Positions 1 through 9,635 of a stretch of 64,000 bases of DNA are shown here, one piece after another. The DNA lies in the NCBI GenBank assembly GCA_019636655.1, contig JAHBXB010000003.1:186001-250000 (forward strand), in the 5' to 3' direction. Position 1 is the first letter of the stretch; each line of letters starts with the position of its first letter. The notes under the pieces were generated by a model. That model had not been told where the DNA came from and ran no database searches. It saw only the letters and a program-made list of their open reading frames with translations. This DNA comes from Phycisphaeraceae bacterium (GTDB lineage Bacteria; Planctomycetota; Phycisphaerae; Phycisphaerales; UBA1924). The position numbers and the translations under genes are program-made.

Positions 1-367
1 GGCCTCGATCACGCATCTCGATTCGGACGGCAACTTCGTCGGCAACTACACCGGCGGCGGGCTGTGGATCCCGTGGGGCATCGCGGTGGATGGCAACGAC
101 AACGTGTGGGTGGCCAACTTCGGCGGGTTCCGCGTCTCGGGGTTCAACGGATCGACCGGCGAGCCGCTCTCGCCGCTGGGCTTCTACAGCGACGCCCTCG
201 ACCGAAACACCGCGGTTTCGATCGATCCCTCGGGCAACGTGTGGCTTGCCAACAACTGGCGGACGATCCCGATCCAAATCAACCCGGGGGGTGACGGAAT
301 GGTCGTGTTCATCGGTCTGGCGGCGCCGGTCAAGACGCCCCTCATCGGCCCGCCGCAGCGACCGTAG
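1..367 (+). CDS. NHL/beta-propeller repeat protein, C-terminal part
   Basis: The open frame enters from the left edge of the window (first full codon at position 2) and ends with TAG at 365-367, so only about the last 121 residues are present. Two blocks of the type WGIAVDGNDNVWVANF and AVSIDPSGNVWLANNW are visible, the classic NHL/SMP-30-type propeller blade pattern (hydrophobic, D-x-x-G-N-V-W-V-A-N). Such secreted propellers usually serve in protein or ligand binding; no catalytic residue can be identified. The start, any signal peptide and any anchor lie outside the window. Convergent with the patatin gene, whose stop is 10 bp away. Confidence 0.75.
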   Translation, partial: ASITHLDSDGNFVGNYTGGGLWIPWGIAVDGNDNVWVANFGGFRVSGFNGSTGEPLSPLGFYSDALDRNTAVSIDPSGNVWLANNWRTIPIQINPGGDGMVVFIGLAAPVKTPLIGPPQRP

Positions 368-377
368 AACGGCGCAA

Positions 378-1619
378 TCAGCGGACGGGCATATCGGTCA
401 GGTTCGGCGCGGCCCAGATCTTCCATGAGGCCGGGTCCGCGCCGAGCTTGCGGCCGAGGTCGGACAGGGAATCCATGGTCGGCTTCTCGAAATCGCCCTC
501 GACCGGTGGGCGCCAGTCGGAGGGGATTCCGACGACGCGGACCTCGATGTCCGCGTTGAATGCGGCGTTGACGTAGTCGGCCTCGGCGGCCAGCAGAGCG
601 ACCTCCGCGAGGGTCGCCGAGCGGATCGCGATCTCGAGGCTCGGCGCGGCAATCGCGGGCCACTTGAGCTGCACAGTCTTTGGGGCGTGGGTCAGTTGGT
701 TGTTGATGATGATCCAGTAACGGACCTTCGGGAGCGGTTTGCCCGGGTTCGCGGCCCGCCAGCGAGGGATGAACGCGTTCGGGTTGCGCCAGTCGAGGCG
801 GAGGAAGACATTGGCGGTGATCCCTCCGTCCGCGTAGATCGATTCGCTGATCCCGGTCGGGGGGAAGACCACCGGGATCGACGCTGACGCGAGCATGACC
901 TCCTGCACCGGGCGAGGGTCGCCGCTTGTGCTCGCCTCTTCCGCGAGCATGCCCACATCCCAGAACTTCTGGCGGCCGAGGTCCAGGTCGGTGGCGCTCA
1001 CGATGAGCACCTTGCCCTTGGCCGACTGCGCGGCCATCTGGTCCACGAACGGTTCATCGACCGCGTGCCGGAGATCCCGCTCCAGGCCCGGAAGGGTCAT
1101 GAACGACGGGTTTGAGGGGAGGAAATACAGCAGGCCTCGCTCCTCGATCCAGTCCGGTTTCGGATCTCGGTAGAAGGCATTCACCTGGCTGCAGGTCTCG
1201 TCGGTGCCGATGTAGGCAAAGGGCGCCAGCATGGCGCCCGTGCTGACACCGGTTACGACATCGAAGTCGGGGCGACGCCATTCGGGATCCTGAACCGTGC
1301 CCCATCCGACGAGAAACCCCGCGCCGAAAGCGCCGTAGTCACCGCCGCCGGAGAGCGCGAGGATGTTCAGGACCGGCGGCCCCGACTCGGCCTCCTTCTC
1401 CTGAACTCGGACTATGAGCCTTCCAACCGCGTCGTGGAGGGCTTCCGCCATCTCCTCGGAATCGGTGTGGGCCCGCTGGGCCAGTTGTGCGTCCGTGAGG
1501 ATCGGGCGCGCCGGCGCGGAGCACCCGGACATCGCCGCGGCTCCCGCAAGCCCGGCGGCAACCAGACTCAGTCCAAGGCAGGCCGCATTCAAACTGGTAC
1601 CACGATCATCGAGAATCAT
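378..1619 (-). CDS. Patatin-like phospholipase, probable lipoprotein
   Basis: Patatin-family Ser-Asp dyad hydrolase of about 413 residues. The glycine-rich oxyanion loop (SGGGDYGAFGAG), the nucleophile elbow GVSTG with catalytic Ser, and the ADGG block with catalytic Asp occur in the family order. The frame is open upstream to 1721, but the ATG at 1619 is chosen because GGAGG lies about 6 nt before it and the protein then opens with a hydrophobic segment ending in a lipobox-like AAMSGC, suggesting export and lipid anchoring. The family hydrolyses acyl chains from phospholipids or other lipids; the actual substrate cannot be read from sequence. Monocistronic by context: convergent with the propeller gene and separated from mutS. 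Confidence 0.82.
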   Translation of the reverse strand: MILDDRGTSLNAACLGLSLVAAGLAGAAAMSGCSAPARPILTDAQLAQRAHTDSEEMAEALHDAVGRLIVRVQEKEAESGPPVLNILALSGGGDYGAFGAGFLVGWGTVQDPEWRRPDFDVVTGVSTGAMLAPFAYIGTDETCSQVNAFYRDPKPDWIEERGLLYFLPSNPSFMTLPGLERDLRHAVDEPFVDQMAAQSAKGKVLIVSATDLDLGRQKFWDVGMLAEEASTSGDPRPVQEVMLASASIPVVFPPTGISESIYADGGITANVFLRLDWRNPNAFIPRWRAANPGKPLPKVRYWIIINNQLTHAPKTVQLKWPAIAAPSLEIAIRSATLAEVALLAAEADYVNAAFNADIEVRVVGIPSDWRPPVEGDFEKPTMDSLSDLGRKLGADPASWKIWAAPNLTDMPVR

Positions 1620-1772
1620 CCGACATCCTCCGTCAACTCGGGCTCCATCAAACGGCCCGAGCGTGCGGGCCATCACCCGCGGGCAAAACCGCAGGGCGTG
1701 GCAGCATATCACGGCGGCCAACTGAAGTGGACCCGACGGGCGAGTGCCCCCCGGATAATGGGAAGCGATCGG

Positions 1773-4496
1773 TTACCCGTCGGTCATCCCCTTGAGCTGC
1801 CTCAGCGCATCGAAGGCCTGGAGCGGGGTGAGCGTGTCGATCTTGATCTCTCGCAGCGCATCGATCGCCGGGTGCGGGACATACTCCGTAAAGAGCGAGA
1901 GCTGGCCGTTGGGCACCGGCCTTGTGCCGGTGACATCCTCGGGCCGCCGCGGTGGGATATGGCCGGGCTCGGAACCGGAGTGGTGCACGGCGAGGGACTC
2001 GAGCACCTCTCGGGCGCGGCGGACGGTGTCGCTCGGGATGCCCGCGAGTTTCGCGACGTGGATGCCATAGGACTGGCTGGTCCGGCCGGGCAGGATGCGG
2101 TGGAGGAAGACGATCGACTCCCCCCACTCCCGCACCGACACGTGCAGGTTCATGACCCGGCCCTGGAGTTGCTCCTCGAGCCCGGTGAGTTCGTGGTAGT
2201 GCGTTGCGAACAGGGTCCGGGGGGCGCCGCGGCGGGATCGCGGTTCCCGGCCCCCTGGCGCGGCGAGCGTTTCGGCGATCGCCCATGCGAGTGCGAGCCC
2301 GTCGAGGGTGCTGGTGCCGCGGCCGATCTCGTCCAATATCACGATGGACCGCTCGGTGGCGTGGTGCAGGATCCGGGCGGTCTCGGTCATCTCGACCATG
2401 AACGTGCTCTGCCCGGCGTGCAGCGCATCATCGGCGCCGACACGCGTGAAGATCCTGTCGGCCAGGCCAACGAGGGCCCGCTGCGCGGGCACAAACGAGC
2501 CGGTGTGCGCGAGCAGGGCGAGCAGGGCGGTCTGCCGGATGAACGTACTCTTGCCGGCCATGTTCGGTCCGGTGATCAGAGCCAGGCGGGGGCCGGCGGC
2601 CGTGTCGCCTTCGCCGATCCCAAGTCCGACGTCGTTCGGGACGAAGTTCGTGCCGAGCAACTCATCGAGCACGGGGTGCCGCCCCTGGGTGATGCTGAGC
2701 ACGGGCTCATCAACGATCTCCGGACGCACCCAGGATCGGCGGGCCGCCTTCTCGGCGAAGCACTGCAGCACATCGATCTCGGCGCAGGCATCGGCGAAGG
2801 CGCCGATGGCTGGAATCGATGAAGCCGATTCGGCGCACAACCGGGCAAAGATCGCCTGCTCCCGCGCGATCGCGCGGGCCTCGGCACGGGTGGCCTTCTC
2901 CTCAAAATCCTTGAGTTCCGGCGTGATGAATCGCTCGGCGTTGGTCAGCGTCTGTTTTCTAGTAAAGGAAGGAGGGGCGCTCCTGGCCTGGGATTTGGTC
3001 AGTTCGATGTAGTAGCCGAAGACCTTGTTGAAGCCGACCTTGATCCCCGACAGGGAGTGCGCCTCGACCAGGGTTTTCTGGTAAGTAGCCAGCCATGCCG
3101 CGCCGTCTCGCTGCAAACCTCGCGACTCGTCCAGATCGGCGTCGAAACCGTCGCGGATCAGGCCCCCTTCACGGAGGTGATGAGGCGGCGAATCCACGCA
3201 CGCGGCGGCGATGCTGGCCGCGAGGGGCGCGATTTGGTCCGCAACGGCCTCGAGACGCTCCGCAAAGCCGATGAGGGCCGGCGCACCTGCGAGGGATTCG
3301 GACAGGGACTGCACCTGGCCGAGCGACTTGGCGAGGGCCACCAAGTCCCGCGGAGTGGCCCGGTCGAGGGCCAACCGGGCGGCGATCCGCGTGACATCCT
3401 GGACACCGCCGAGGGACTCACGGAGGGTCCCGGCGGTCCGACGATCCTCGACCATCGTCGCGACCGCCCGCTGACGGTGGGCGATCGCTGAGCCATCGGA
3501 CAGCGGGCGGCAGAGCCAGTCTCGGAGCAGCCGCTTGCCCATCGGCGTGACACATCCGCCGCCCGGTCCGGAGAAGACGCCGAGCAGGGAGCCCGCCGCA
3601 TCGCCGTCGCGGAGCGTTCGTACGACCTCAAGGGCCCGCAGGGTCGTTGAATCGATGACCAGCCCGGTGGCCGGGTCCTCGCGGCGTGGCGGGCGGAGGT
3701 GGCGGAGGGGGCCCGTGCGAGGTGTCGAACCGGGATCGCCCGGGGCCTGCGTGTCGCGCAGGTACCGGAGCACTGCGCCCGCGGGCCCTATGGCGTGGTC
3801 ATCGTCGCCGAGCCCGAACCCGGCGAGTGTGCCGACGGCGAACTGCTCGAGCAGGGCCTCGCGTCCCTCGGCGCCGCGGAACTGCCAGGCCGGCCGCCCG
3901 GTGCCGGCGACTCCGAGCACGCTCAGCACGCCCTGTACGCGATCGGGTACCTGCCCGGTCGCGGTTGCCGCGTAGAGCACCTCGGTCACCCCGCGGCGGG
4001 AGAGTTCATCGAGGAGCGGCTCGTACTCGGCGTCGAACACGATGAACTCGCCGCTGGCGAGATCGACCACCGCCGCGGCGCCGCGCGGCCGGTCACCGCT
4101 CTCGACGAAGGCGACCGCGGCGAGCCGACTGCTCGCATCGGCCTCCAGCAGTGATTCATCGACGAGCGTCCCCGGCGTGAGCACACGGGTCACACCGCGC
4201 TCGACGATGCCCTTAGCCTCCGCCGCATCTTGGATCTGCTCGCAGACGGCAACGCGGAAGCCGTGCCCGATCAGTTTCCGGAGGTAGTTTTCGAGTTGGT
4301 GGTAGGGCACGCCCGCCATGGGGACGCCCTCGGTGCGCTGGGTGAGCGTCAGGCCGATGGCCTTTGAAACGGCCACGGCGTCGTCGTCGAACATCTCGTA
4401 GAAGTCGCCGATGCGGAAGAGCAGGACGCAATCAGGGTGCTGCCGCTTGAAGCGGTAGTATTGCTGCATCGCCGGAGTTTCGCGTGGGTCGGCCAT
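1773..4496 (-). CDS. mutS: DNA mismatch repair ATPase MutS
   Basis: A 907-residue MutS, normal or slightly long for the MutS1 family. The N-terminal mismatch-binding domain carries the GDFYEMF motif, whose Phe and Glu contact the mispair. The C-terminal ABC ATPase has Walker A GPNMAGKST, Walker B ILDEIGRGTST and a later ATHYHEL block. The connector, lever and clamp regions lie between. MutS recognises base mismatches and small loops in newly replicated DNA and with MutL starts excision repair in the cytoplasm. The chosen ATG gives MADPRETPAMQQYY, the usual start context. No mutL or mutH lies nearby. The hisN-type gene upstream is on the same strand, 103 bp away. Confidence 0.97.
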   Translation of the reverse strand: MADPRETPAMQQYYRFKRQHPDCVLLFRIGDFYEMFDDDAVAVSKAIGLTLTQRTEGVPMAGVPYHQLENYLRKLIGHGFRVAVCEQIQDAAEAKGIVERGVTRVLTPGTLVDESLLEADASSRLAAVAFVESGDRPRGAAAVVDLASGEFIVFDAEYEPLLDELSRRGVTEVLYAATATGQVPDRVQGVLSVLGVAGTGRPAWQFRGAEGREALLEQFAVGTLAGFGLGDDDHAIGPAGAVLRYLRDTQAPGDPGSTPRTGPLRHLRPPRREDPATGLVIDSTTLRALEVVRTLRDGDAAGSLLGVFSGPGGGCVTPMGKRLLRDWLCRPLSDGSAIAHRQRAVATMVEDRRTAGTLRESLGGVQDVTRIAARLALDRATPRDLVALAKSLGQVQSLSESLAGAPALIGFAERLEAVADQIAPLAASIAAACVDSPPHHLREGGLIRDGFDADLDESRGLQRDGAAWLATYQKTLVEAHSLSGIKVGFNKVFGYYIELTKSQARSAPPSFTRKQTLTNAERFITPELKDFEEKATRAEARAIAREQAIFARLCAESASSIPAIGAFADACAEIDVLQCFAEKAARRSWVRPEIVDEPVLSITQGRHPVLDELLGTNFVPNDVGLGIGEGDTAAGPRLALITGPNMAGKSTFIRQTALLALLAHTGSFVPAQRALVGLADRIFTRVGADDALHAGQSTFMVEMTETARILHHATERSIVILDEIGRGTSTLDGLALAWAIAETLAAPGGREPRSRRGAPRTLFATHYHELTGLEEQLQGRVMNLHVSVREWGESIVFLHRILPGRTSQSYGIHVAKLAGIPSDTVRRAREVLESLAVHHSGSEPGHIPPRRPEDVTGTRPVPNGQLSLFTEYVPHPAIDALREIKIDTLTPLQAFDALRQLKGMTDG

Positions 4497-4599
4497 TGGG
4501 GGGTGGGAGAAACGTGCGCCGCGCTGCCGGAAACACCCGGCAGAATCCGCGAAGCGTACGTTGCCCGAACTGCCCGATCCTCTGGTCGGAATGGGCGGG

Positions 4600-5406
4600 C
4601 TACTTCCGGTTGAGGAGGGTGATCAGCTCGTCGTGAATGCGACCGTTAGTGGCTACGCCGGCTCCACCGTGAGCGGTCACGTTCCCGTGCCAATCGGTGC
4701 AGCGTCCGCCGGCCTCACGCAGGATCGGGATCGCCGCGGCCATGTCCCAGGGCTTCATCACGGGTTCGACGACGGCATCGATACGTCCTGTTGCGACCAG
4801 CACGAGGGCGGAGCAATCGCTCCAGCCTCGTATGGAATTGAAGGACTCTGCGAGACGGCCGAATGCCGGCAGTTGGCCAGCCTGACTGAAGTAATCAGTA
4901 GAAGTGGTGCAGCACAGGGCGCTTCCGATCGCGTCAACCGTGCTCACCCGAGCCGGTTGAGGGAATTCGTCAGGGCGAGCGGCGTGCCACGCACCCCCTC
5001 CGCTCGCCGCCCAGACGGTTTCCCCAAGTGCGGCGAGCGTGATCACGCCGGCGGTGCACTCCCCGGCTCGCTCGGCCGCGATCATTGTGCCCCACAGCGG
5101 GACCCCGCGGACGAACGACGCGGTGCCGTCGATCGGGTCGACAATCCATCGCCATCCGCTCGTACCGGTTGACTCTCCAAACTCCTCGCCGAGGACGCCG
5201 TCATCGGGGAATCGATCTGCCAGTACACGCCGGATGAGCTGCTCGGCTTCGCGATCGGCACGGGTCACCGGGGAGCCGTCCGACTTCTCCTCGACGCGAA
5301 GACCGGCGCGGTTGAAGTACGAGTTGGCGAGGTCCCCCGCGGCGTGGGCGAGTTCTCGTGCCGCCGAGAGTCGGCGCTCCACGTCGGCGTCGGGGTGAGG
5401 GATCAT
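4600..5406 (-). CDS. hisN: Inositol-monophosphatase-family phosphatase, probably histidinol-phosphatase
   Basis: A 268-residue member of the Mg-dependent IMPase/FBPase fold. The first metal-site glutamates are in GEEFG, the core metal motif is DPIDGT (about residues 93-98), and the C-terminal WDMAAAIPILREAGG motif completes the site. The DPIDGTASFVRGVPLWGT block resembles the HisN-type histidinol-phosphatases more than inositol phosphatases, so removal of phosphate from histidinol phosphate in histidine synthesis is the best guess. Inositol-1-phosphatase or another small sugar phosphatase remains possible because the family is hard to separate without trees. Cytoplasmic; no signal peptide. 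Located just upstream of mutS on the same strand, but no other his gene is in view. Confidence 0.78.
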   Translation of the reverse strand: MIPHPDADVERRLSAARELAHAAGDLANSYFNRAGLRVEEKSDGSPVTRADREAEQLIRRVLADRFPDDGVLGEEFGESTGTSGWRWIVDPIDGTASFVRGVPLWGTMIAAERAGECTAGVITLAALGETVWAASGGGAWHAARPDEFPQPARVSTVDAIGSALCCTTSTDYFSQAGQLPAFGRLAESFNSIRGWSDCSALVLVATGRIDAVVEPVMKPWDMAAAIPILREAGGRCTDWHGNVTAHGGAGVATNGRIHDELITLLNRK

Positions 5407-5446
5407 CTCGGCATCGTACTAACCAAGTGCGAGCAGCGCAGAGAAT

Positions 5447-5474
5447 AGCCCCGGGGAAAGGGCTCCCCGGGGCT
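5447..5474 (-). terminator. Stem-loop terminator of the PEP-CTERM gene
   Basis: Perfect 11-bp inverted repeat (arms 5447-5457 and 5464-5474, 6-nt loop) lying 16 bp downstream of the stop of the leftward PEP-CTERM gene. In the leftward direction the second arm is followed by ATTCT, a weak U-tract, so it is probably a terminator or mRNA-stabilising hairpin. Confidence 0.6.
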
Positions 5475-5490
5475 GCGAGAAAAGGCGGTA

Positions 5491-6219
5491 TTAGCGCCGG
5501 CGGCGGCGGGTCGCCACGATTCCACCGGCCACAACCAGGGCGGCGGCCCCGGGGGCGGGGACGGCGTTGACGGTGACCATGTCGTACCGCAGGGTCCCCG
5601 AACCGGCGTAGCTGCTGGTCGCGGTGGCCGCGGAGTAGGCATTGCCCGCGGAGGGATCGAAGATGGACACAAAGCGGAACGCGAAGGCGGGATTGTTGTC
5701 GGCGGCGGCGATCGACGAGAGGTCGACGCTGCGGAGGTTGTACCAGAAGTCGCCGCCGGAGTTCGCTTCGAAGATCCCGTCGCCCGCCAGGCCGGCCGTG
5801 ATGAACGTCGAGCCGTCGAGCGAGTACTGGAACTGGATAAACCGCGACGACGTGTTGCTGTGGCGGAGGTCGAAGGCGACGGAGATGCCCGAGAAGCCGG
5901 CGGTGCTGACGTCGAACCGGACGCCGGCGGTACCGGACGCCGTGCCCTGGGCGGGGTAGGACGTCGTGTTGTACGCGCTGTCGTCGCCGACGTTCGGGTC
6001 GCTCGAGCCGCCGGTCGCATCGCCGCTGGCAAACGACGCGGTGATCCCGCCGATCGGGGTGAGCAGGCCGGACCCGAGGTTTGGCGTGAGAATTCCGGTG
6101 CCGTTGTTCCCGTCACCGGGCGACGGCGTATTGAAGTCCCACTGCGTGACGATATCGGCATTGGCCGCTGCAGCGAGCGACAGGCCGACGATCAACGGGA
6201 AGGCACGGCGCATGGACAT
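5491..6219 (-). CDS. Secreted protein with PEP-CTERM-type sorting tail
   Basis: A 242-residue exported protein: basic N-terminus, hydrophobic segment and ANA-D signal cleavage, one beta-rich domain, then the tail VPAPGAAALVVAGGIVATRRRRR. That tail is the PEP-CTERM layout (VPAP motif, hydrophobic helix, Arg cluster) recognised by exosortase. The ATG at 6219 has AGGAGA about 9 nt upstream; a second ATG two codons on (6213) is an alternative. The domain, about residues 22-215, is closely similar to the first 220 residues of the dockerin protein at 7650-9542, so the two are paralogs with different C-terminal anchors. No enzymatic motif is visible; an extracellular structural or binding role is inferred. 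Confidence 0.85.
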   Translation of the reverse strand: MSMRRAFPLIVGLSLAAAANADIVTQWDFNTPSPGDGNNGTGILTPNLGSGLLTPIGGITASFASGDATGGSSDPNVGDDSAYNTTSYPAQGTASGTAGVRFDVSTAGFSGISVAFDLRHSNTSSRFIQFQYSLDGSTFITAGLAGDGIFEANSGGDFWYNLRSVDLSSIAAADNNPAFAFRFVSIFDPSAGNAYSAATATSSYAGSGTLRYDMVTVNAVPAPGAAALVVAGGIVATRRRRR

Positions 6220-6487
6220 AGCTCATCTCTCCTCTCGTGGTGTCTGCCCGGCCGTGCGAAACACATGATCACACCCGCCGGAAGTTCCGAGCGGGGAGAC
6301 TAGCGGGCACCATGTGTCAGCCTGCTCGGCCGTCAGTCAAGATTCCGTCAAGCCGATCCACGGACGCGCGGGGCTCTTAGCGCATTCTTGTCAAAGTCTT
6401 TGAGATGCCGCGGCGTGACCGCAAGTACCGTGCGGTCCTCAGTGGCAGACTGAGATGGCCCTTGCCCGAGCACCCACGGACACCCGC

Positions 6488-7465
6488 ATGCCCCGTCGAC
6501 TCTTCTCTCAAGGCCGCCGCGCGTTCACCCTGATCGAACTTCTGGTGGTAATCGCCATTATCGCGGTGCTGGTCTCGATTCTGCTGCCCTCGCTGGCGGG
6601 GGCACGGGAGTCGGCTCGGCAGACCAAGTGCGGCGCCAACCTGCGGCAGTTGTCGATCGCGGCCACGACGCACGCCAATGACTTCAAGGGCCTGTTCTCG
6701 ACCGGGCCCTTCGACAACCGGCGCAAATCCGGGTACGGCCGGTTCGACGAGGTGGGCTGGGTGGCGGACTACAACAACGGTGGGTATGCGACGCCGGGGC
6801 AGGTGCTCTGCCCATCGAGTGTTGCGCAGTCGTGCCAGAACCTGAACCTGCAGCGGGCCAATGACAACCCGTACCAGACGTTCCCGCAGACCGAGTTGGA
6901 TCGGCTTATCAAAGAGGGGTTCAACACGAACTACTGCCAATCGTGGCAGATGGCCTACACGGCGACCCGCACCCTTTCTCCGGGCGGCTCGCCGGATGTC
7001 AAGGACATTCGCTATGTGCAGGGGCCGCTGCGTGAGCACTGGATTTCGAGCGATATCAGCCCGTCGCGGGTCCCGCTTCTTGCCGACGGCACGATCAAGA
7101 CCGGCCTCGACACCGTGAGCATCAACGGCGTTCTGGTCACCGGCGCCAAGGCGACGACGGACGGGCCCGCTGTCGCGAACGTGCCCGGGCGGGGGATTGT
7201 GTGGGGTCGACAGGACTACACGGACTTCGGACCCGTGCATGGCAAGGGGAGCTTCATGAGCCGCGGCGGGGCCAACCACGACCGCATCTACGGCAACATT
7301 GGGTTTGCAGATGGGCACGCGGAGACATTCACCGATACCAATCGTGATGGCGAGTTCGGCGGCACGCAGACCGCGTACCCCGGCGGCATCACGGCGCTCA
7401 AGTACCACGAGATCGAGGGCAAGGTGTTCGGTGGCTGGCTCAGCACACCGGGCCTGCCGTTCTAG
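6488..7465 (+). CDS. Prepilin-type N-terminal cleavage/methylation protein
   Basis: About 325 residues. The short basic leader ends in RRA, then [24 protein letters not shown], the type IV prepilin/pseudopilin N-terminal helix with the conserved Glu5; cleavage by prepilin peptidase before Phe is expected. After the helix comes [20 protein letters not shown], the DUF1559-like pattern of the large planctomycete family of pilin-like proteins, with a late H-x-G-x-x-N/F-x-D-G-H block ([12 protein letters not shown]). These proteins are numerous in planctomycetes and their function is mostly unknown. The start at 6488 gives a leader of normal length; an in-frame ATG at 6455 would add 11 residues. 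No strong ribosome-binding site is seen for either. Confidence 0.88.
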   Translation: MPRRLFSQGRRAFTLIELLVVIAIIAVLVSILLPSLAGARESARQTKCGANLRQLSIAATTHANDFKGLFSTGPFDNRRKSGYGRFDEVGWVADYNNGGYATPGQVLCPSSVAQSCQNLNLQRANDNPYQTFPQTELDRLIKEGFNTNYCQSWQMAYTATRTLSPGGSPDVKDIRYVQGPLREHWISSDISPSRVPLLADGTIKTGLDTVSINGVLVTGAKATTDGPAVANVPGRGIVWGRQDYTDFGPVHGKGSFMSRGGANHDRIYGNIGFADGHAETFTDTNRDGEFGGTQTAYPGGITALKYHEIEGKVFGGWLSTPGLPF

Positions 7466-7649
7466 GAGGCGACGAGGGCGCGATCACAACGTCGGATCAG
7501 GGTGATGCGCGGCGGGTGCGCGCACAGTCAACCGTTTGTTCTTCGCCTTCACCCGATCTTCATCAACCGAGCGGTGACATTCACGATCCAAGATCTAATC
7601 TCTGGCTCGAAGAGCAGGACCCACGTTTTCGGCTAACCAGGAGGACAGC

Positions 7650-9542
7650 ATGTCGTATCGGAGAAATGCTTGGATCGCTGCGGCTGCGGTGTTTGCTGCC
7701 ACAGCAGCCGCGTCGGCCCAGCAGACGGTGACCCAGTGGACGTTCAACAGCCCCGTACCGGACGGCAACACCGGAACGGGCGTCACTACGCCGGCCATCG
7801 GCGCGGGCGTCCTGACGGATATCGGCGGGATCACCTCGACCTTTGCCAGCGGCGATGCGTCGGGCGGTTCCAGCGATCCCAATGTCGGCGACGACAGCGG
7901 GTACCAGACGACCAACTACCCCGCACAGGGTGCGGGCTCCGGCACCGCAGGTGTTGAGTTCGCGGTCTCCACGGTGGGCTTCACGAACATCGTGGTCACC
8001 TGGGATCACCGCCACAGCAACACATCCTCTCGCTTCTCCCAGTTTATGTACTCCACCGACGGCGTGAACTTCATCGCGGGACCGGTGTTCGAGGCCACCG
8101 GTGGCGATACGTGGTTCAACGGCCGCACCGCCGATCTCTCGGCCGTGCCCGCCGCGAGCAACAACCCGAACTTCAAGTTCCGCATCGTCGCCGTGTTCGA
8201 TCCGGGCCTTGGTTCGCTGTACTCCGCCGCGACCGCCACATCCACCTACGCCGGCGGCGGCACCAATCGCTTCGACATGGTGACGGTCAGCGGTATGGGC
8301 TCGTCACCGACCCCCCCCACTGGCAGCGGCGCGGCGCAACCCGGCGCCATCTGTTCCACAGAAACGACGGTGACGGTCTCCGTCGCCGCCAGCGGCGGTC
8401 TTAATCCCCCGAGCACGGGCATCACCGTGACGGCCAACCTCTCGACGATCGGCGGGTCGGCCTCTCAGACCCTGTTTGACGACGGCACGAATGGGGACAC
8501 CGTCCCCGGCGACGGCGTATTCTCCTACACCGCGACGCTCCCGGGCAACCTCACGCCGGGAAGCCGGTCGCTCGGGTTCACGGTTGCCGATGCGCAGGCG
8601 CGTTCCTCGAACGGATCGATCACGCTGGCCGTGGCGAACTGCTCGCAGAACTCGACGGCTCCGATGGTGATCAGCGCGGTGTTTGGCGGCGGCGGCAACT
8701 CCGGCGCGCCGCTCTACGCGGACTTCGTTGAGCTGCACAACCGTTCGGGGAGCACGGTGAATCTGGCCGGGTGGTCCCTCCAGTACGCCCCCTCGTTCTC
8801 GCAGCAGTTCGATGCCTCGCGGACGATCAATCTGAGTGGCTCGATCCCGGCGGGGCGGTATGTGCTGATCCAGACCAACCGCGGCTCCGATATCAACGGT
8901 CTGCCGTTCACCGCCGACATCCTTGGGTACAACCCGCTCGACGAGCAGAGCGTGGGCGTGGCGATGGCCAACGACGCGGGCCGGCTGGCGCTGTGCAACT
9001 CCACGACGCCGATCGGCACGAACTGCGCGGATGCCTCCGTGGTTGACTTCGTCGGGTATGGATCCAGTGCCCTGTGCTTCGAGGGCGCCGCCGCGACGGG
9101 CAACCTGTCGAACATCCTCTCCGCGGTTCGCAAGAACAACGGTTGCCAGGACACCAACCAGAACTTCAACGACTTTGATATTGCGTTCCCCGACTTCCCG
9201 CGCAGCCTCGCCTCTCCGGCTGTGCTGTGTGGACCCTCCGGACCCGACTGCTTCAACCGGACGGCGCCGAATCAGAACGGCCTCCCCATCGCCGGCGGAC
9301 CCGATGGCACGGCTGACTCGGCCCAGTGCATCGGCGACTGGGACCGGAACAACGTCGTCGAGCCCTCGGATATCGCGCAGTTCGTGCAGTCCTGGTCGTT
9401 CGCGGTCTCCAACCCCGGGCTCCCGGGTGTGTCGCTGTACGCCGATATCGACTGCAACGGCGCTGTGGAACCGGCTGACATCGGAGTGTTCATCCAGAGC
9501 TGGATCGGCGGCCTGACCTCCGGACAGCTCGGTTGCCCATGA
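7650..9542 (+). CDS. Secreted lamin-tail-domain protein with C-terminal dockerin-like module
   Basis: A 630-residue exported protein. It has a signal peptide ending ASAQ, then a domain (about residues 25-215) paralogous to the neighbouring PEP-CTERM protein. Next is an Ig-like stretch with a DDGTNGD block, a lamin tail domain (about 338-500: FVELHNRSG, LAGWSLQY), and a C-terminal module with two calcium-loop repeats (CIGDWDRNNVVEPSDIAQF and DIDCNGAVEPADIGVF), bounded by Cys at both ends. That tail is the GC-type dockerin layout common in Phycisphaerae and presumably a cell-surface docking signal. The start is supported by AGGAGG 5 nt upstream. Function is unknown; adhesion or extracellular binding is an inference. 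Confidence 0.85.
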   Translation: MSYRRNAWIAAAAVFAATAAASAQQTVTQWTFNSPVPDGNTGTGVTTPAIGAGVLTDIGGITSTFASGDASGGSSDPNVGDDSGYQTTNYPAQGAGSGTAGVEFAVSTVGFTNIVVTWDHRHSNTSSRFSQFMYSTDGVNFIAGPVFEATGGDTWFNGRTADLSAVPAASNNPNFKFRIVAVFDPGLGSLYSAATATSTYAGGGTNRFDMVTVSGMGSSPTPPTGSGAAQPGAICSTETTVTVSVAASGGLNPPSTGITVTANLSTIGGSASQTLFDDGTNGDTVPGDGVFSYTATLPGNLTPGSRSLGFTVADAQARSSNGSITLAVANCSQNSTAPMVISAVFGGGGNSGAPLYADFVELHNRSGSTVNLAGWSLQYAPSFSQQFDASRTINLSGSIPAGRYVLIQTNRGSDINGLPFTADILGYNPLDEQSVGVAMANDAGRLALCNSTTPIGTNCADASVVDFVGYGSSALCFEGAAATGNLSNILSAVRKNNGCQDTNQNFNDFDIAFPDFPRSLASPAVLCGPSGPDCFNRTAPNQNGLPIAGGPDGTADSAQCIGDWDRNNVVEPSDIAQFVQSWSFAVSNPGLPGVSLYADIDCNGAVEPADIGVFIQSWIGGLTSGQLGCP

Positions 9543-9575
9543 ACGGGCCCCGCGGCCACGTCAACAGGTATTCCT

Positions 9576-9610
9576 CCGCCCGTGGCTTGATCGCCGCGGG
9601 CGGCCTTTTT
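9576..9610 (+). terminator. Rho-independent terminator after the lamin-tail/dockerin gene
   Basis: CCGCCCG (9576-9582) pairs with CGGGCGG (9597-9603), followed by CC and five T residues (9606-9610). Lies 34 bp after the dockerin gene's stop and 26 bp before the next start. Confidence 0.6.
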
Positions 9611-9635
9611 CCCGGCATACTCACAAGGAGCTCTG

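Noticed and set aside
1434-2822. Long plus-strand frame (462 codons)
   Set aside because: Lies antisense to mutS and the patatin gene; low-complexity Gly/Arg/Asp translation without domains, a GC-rich shadow.
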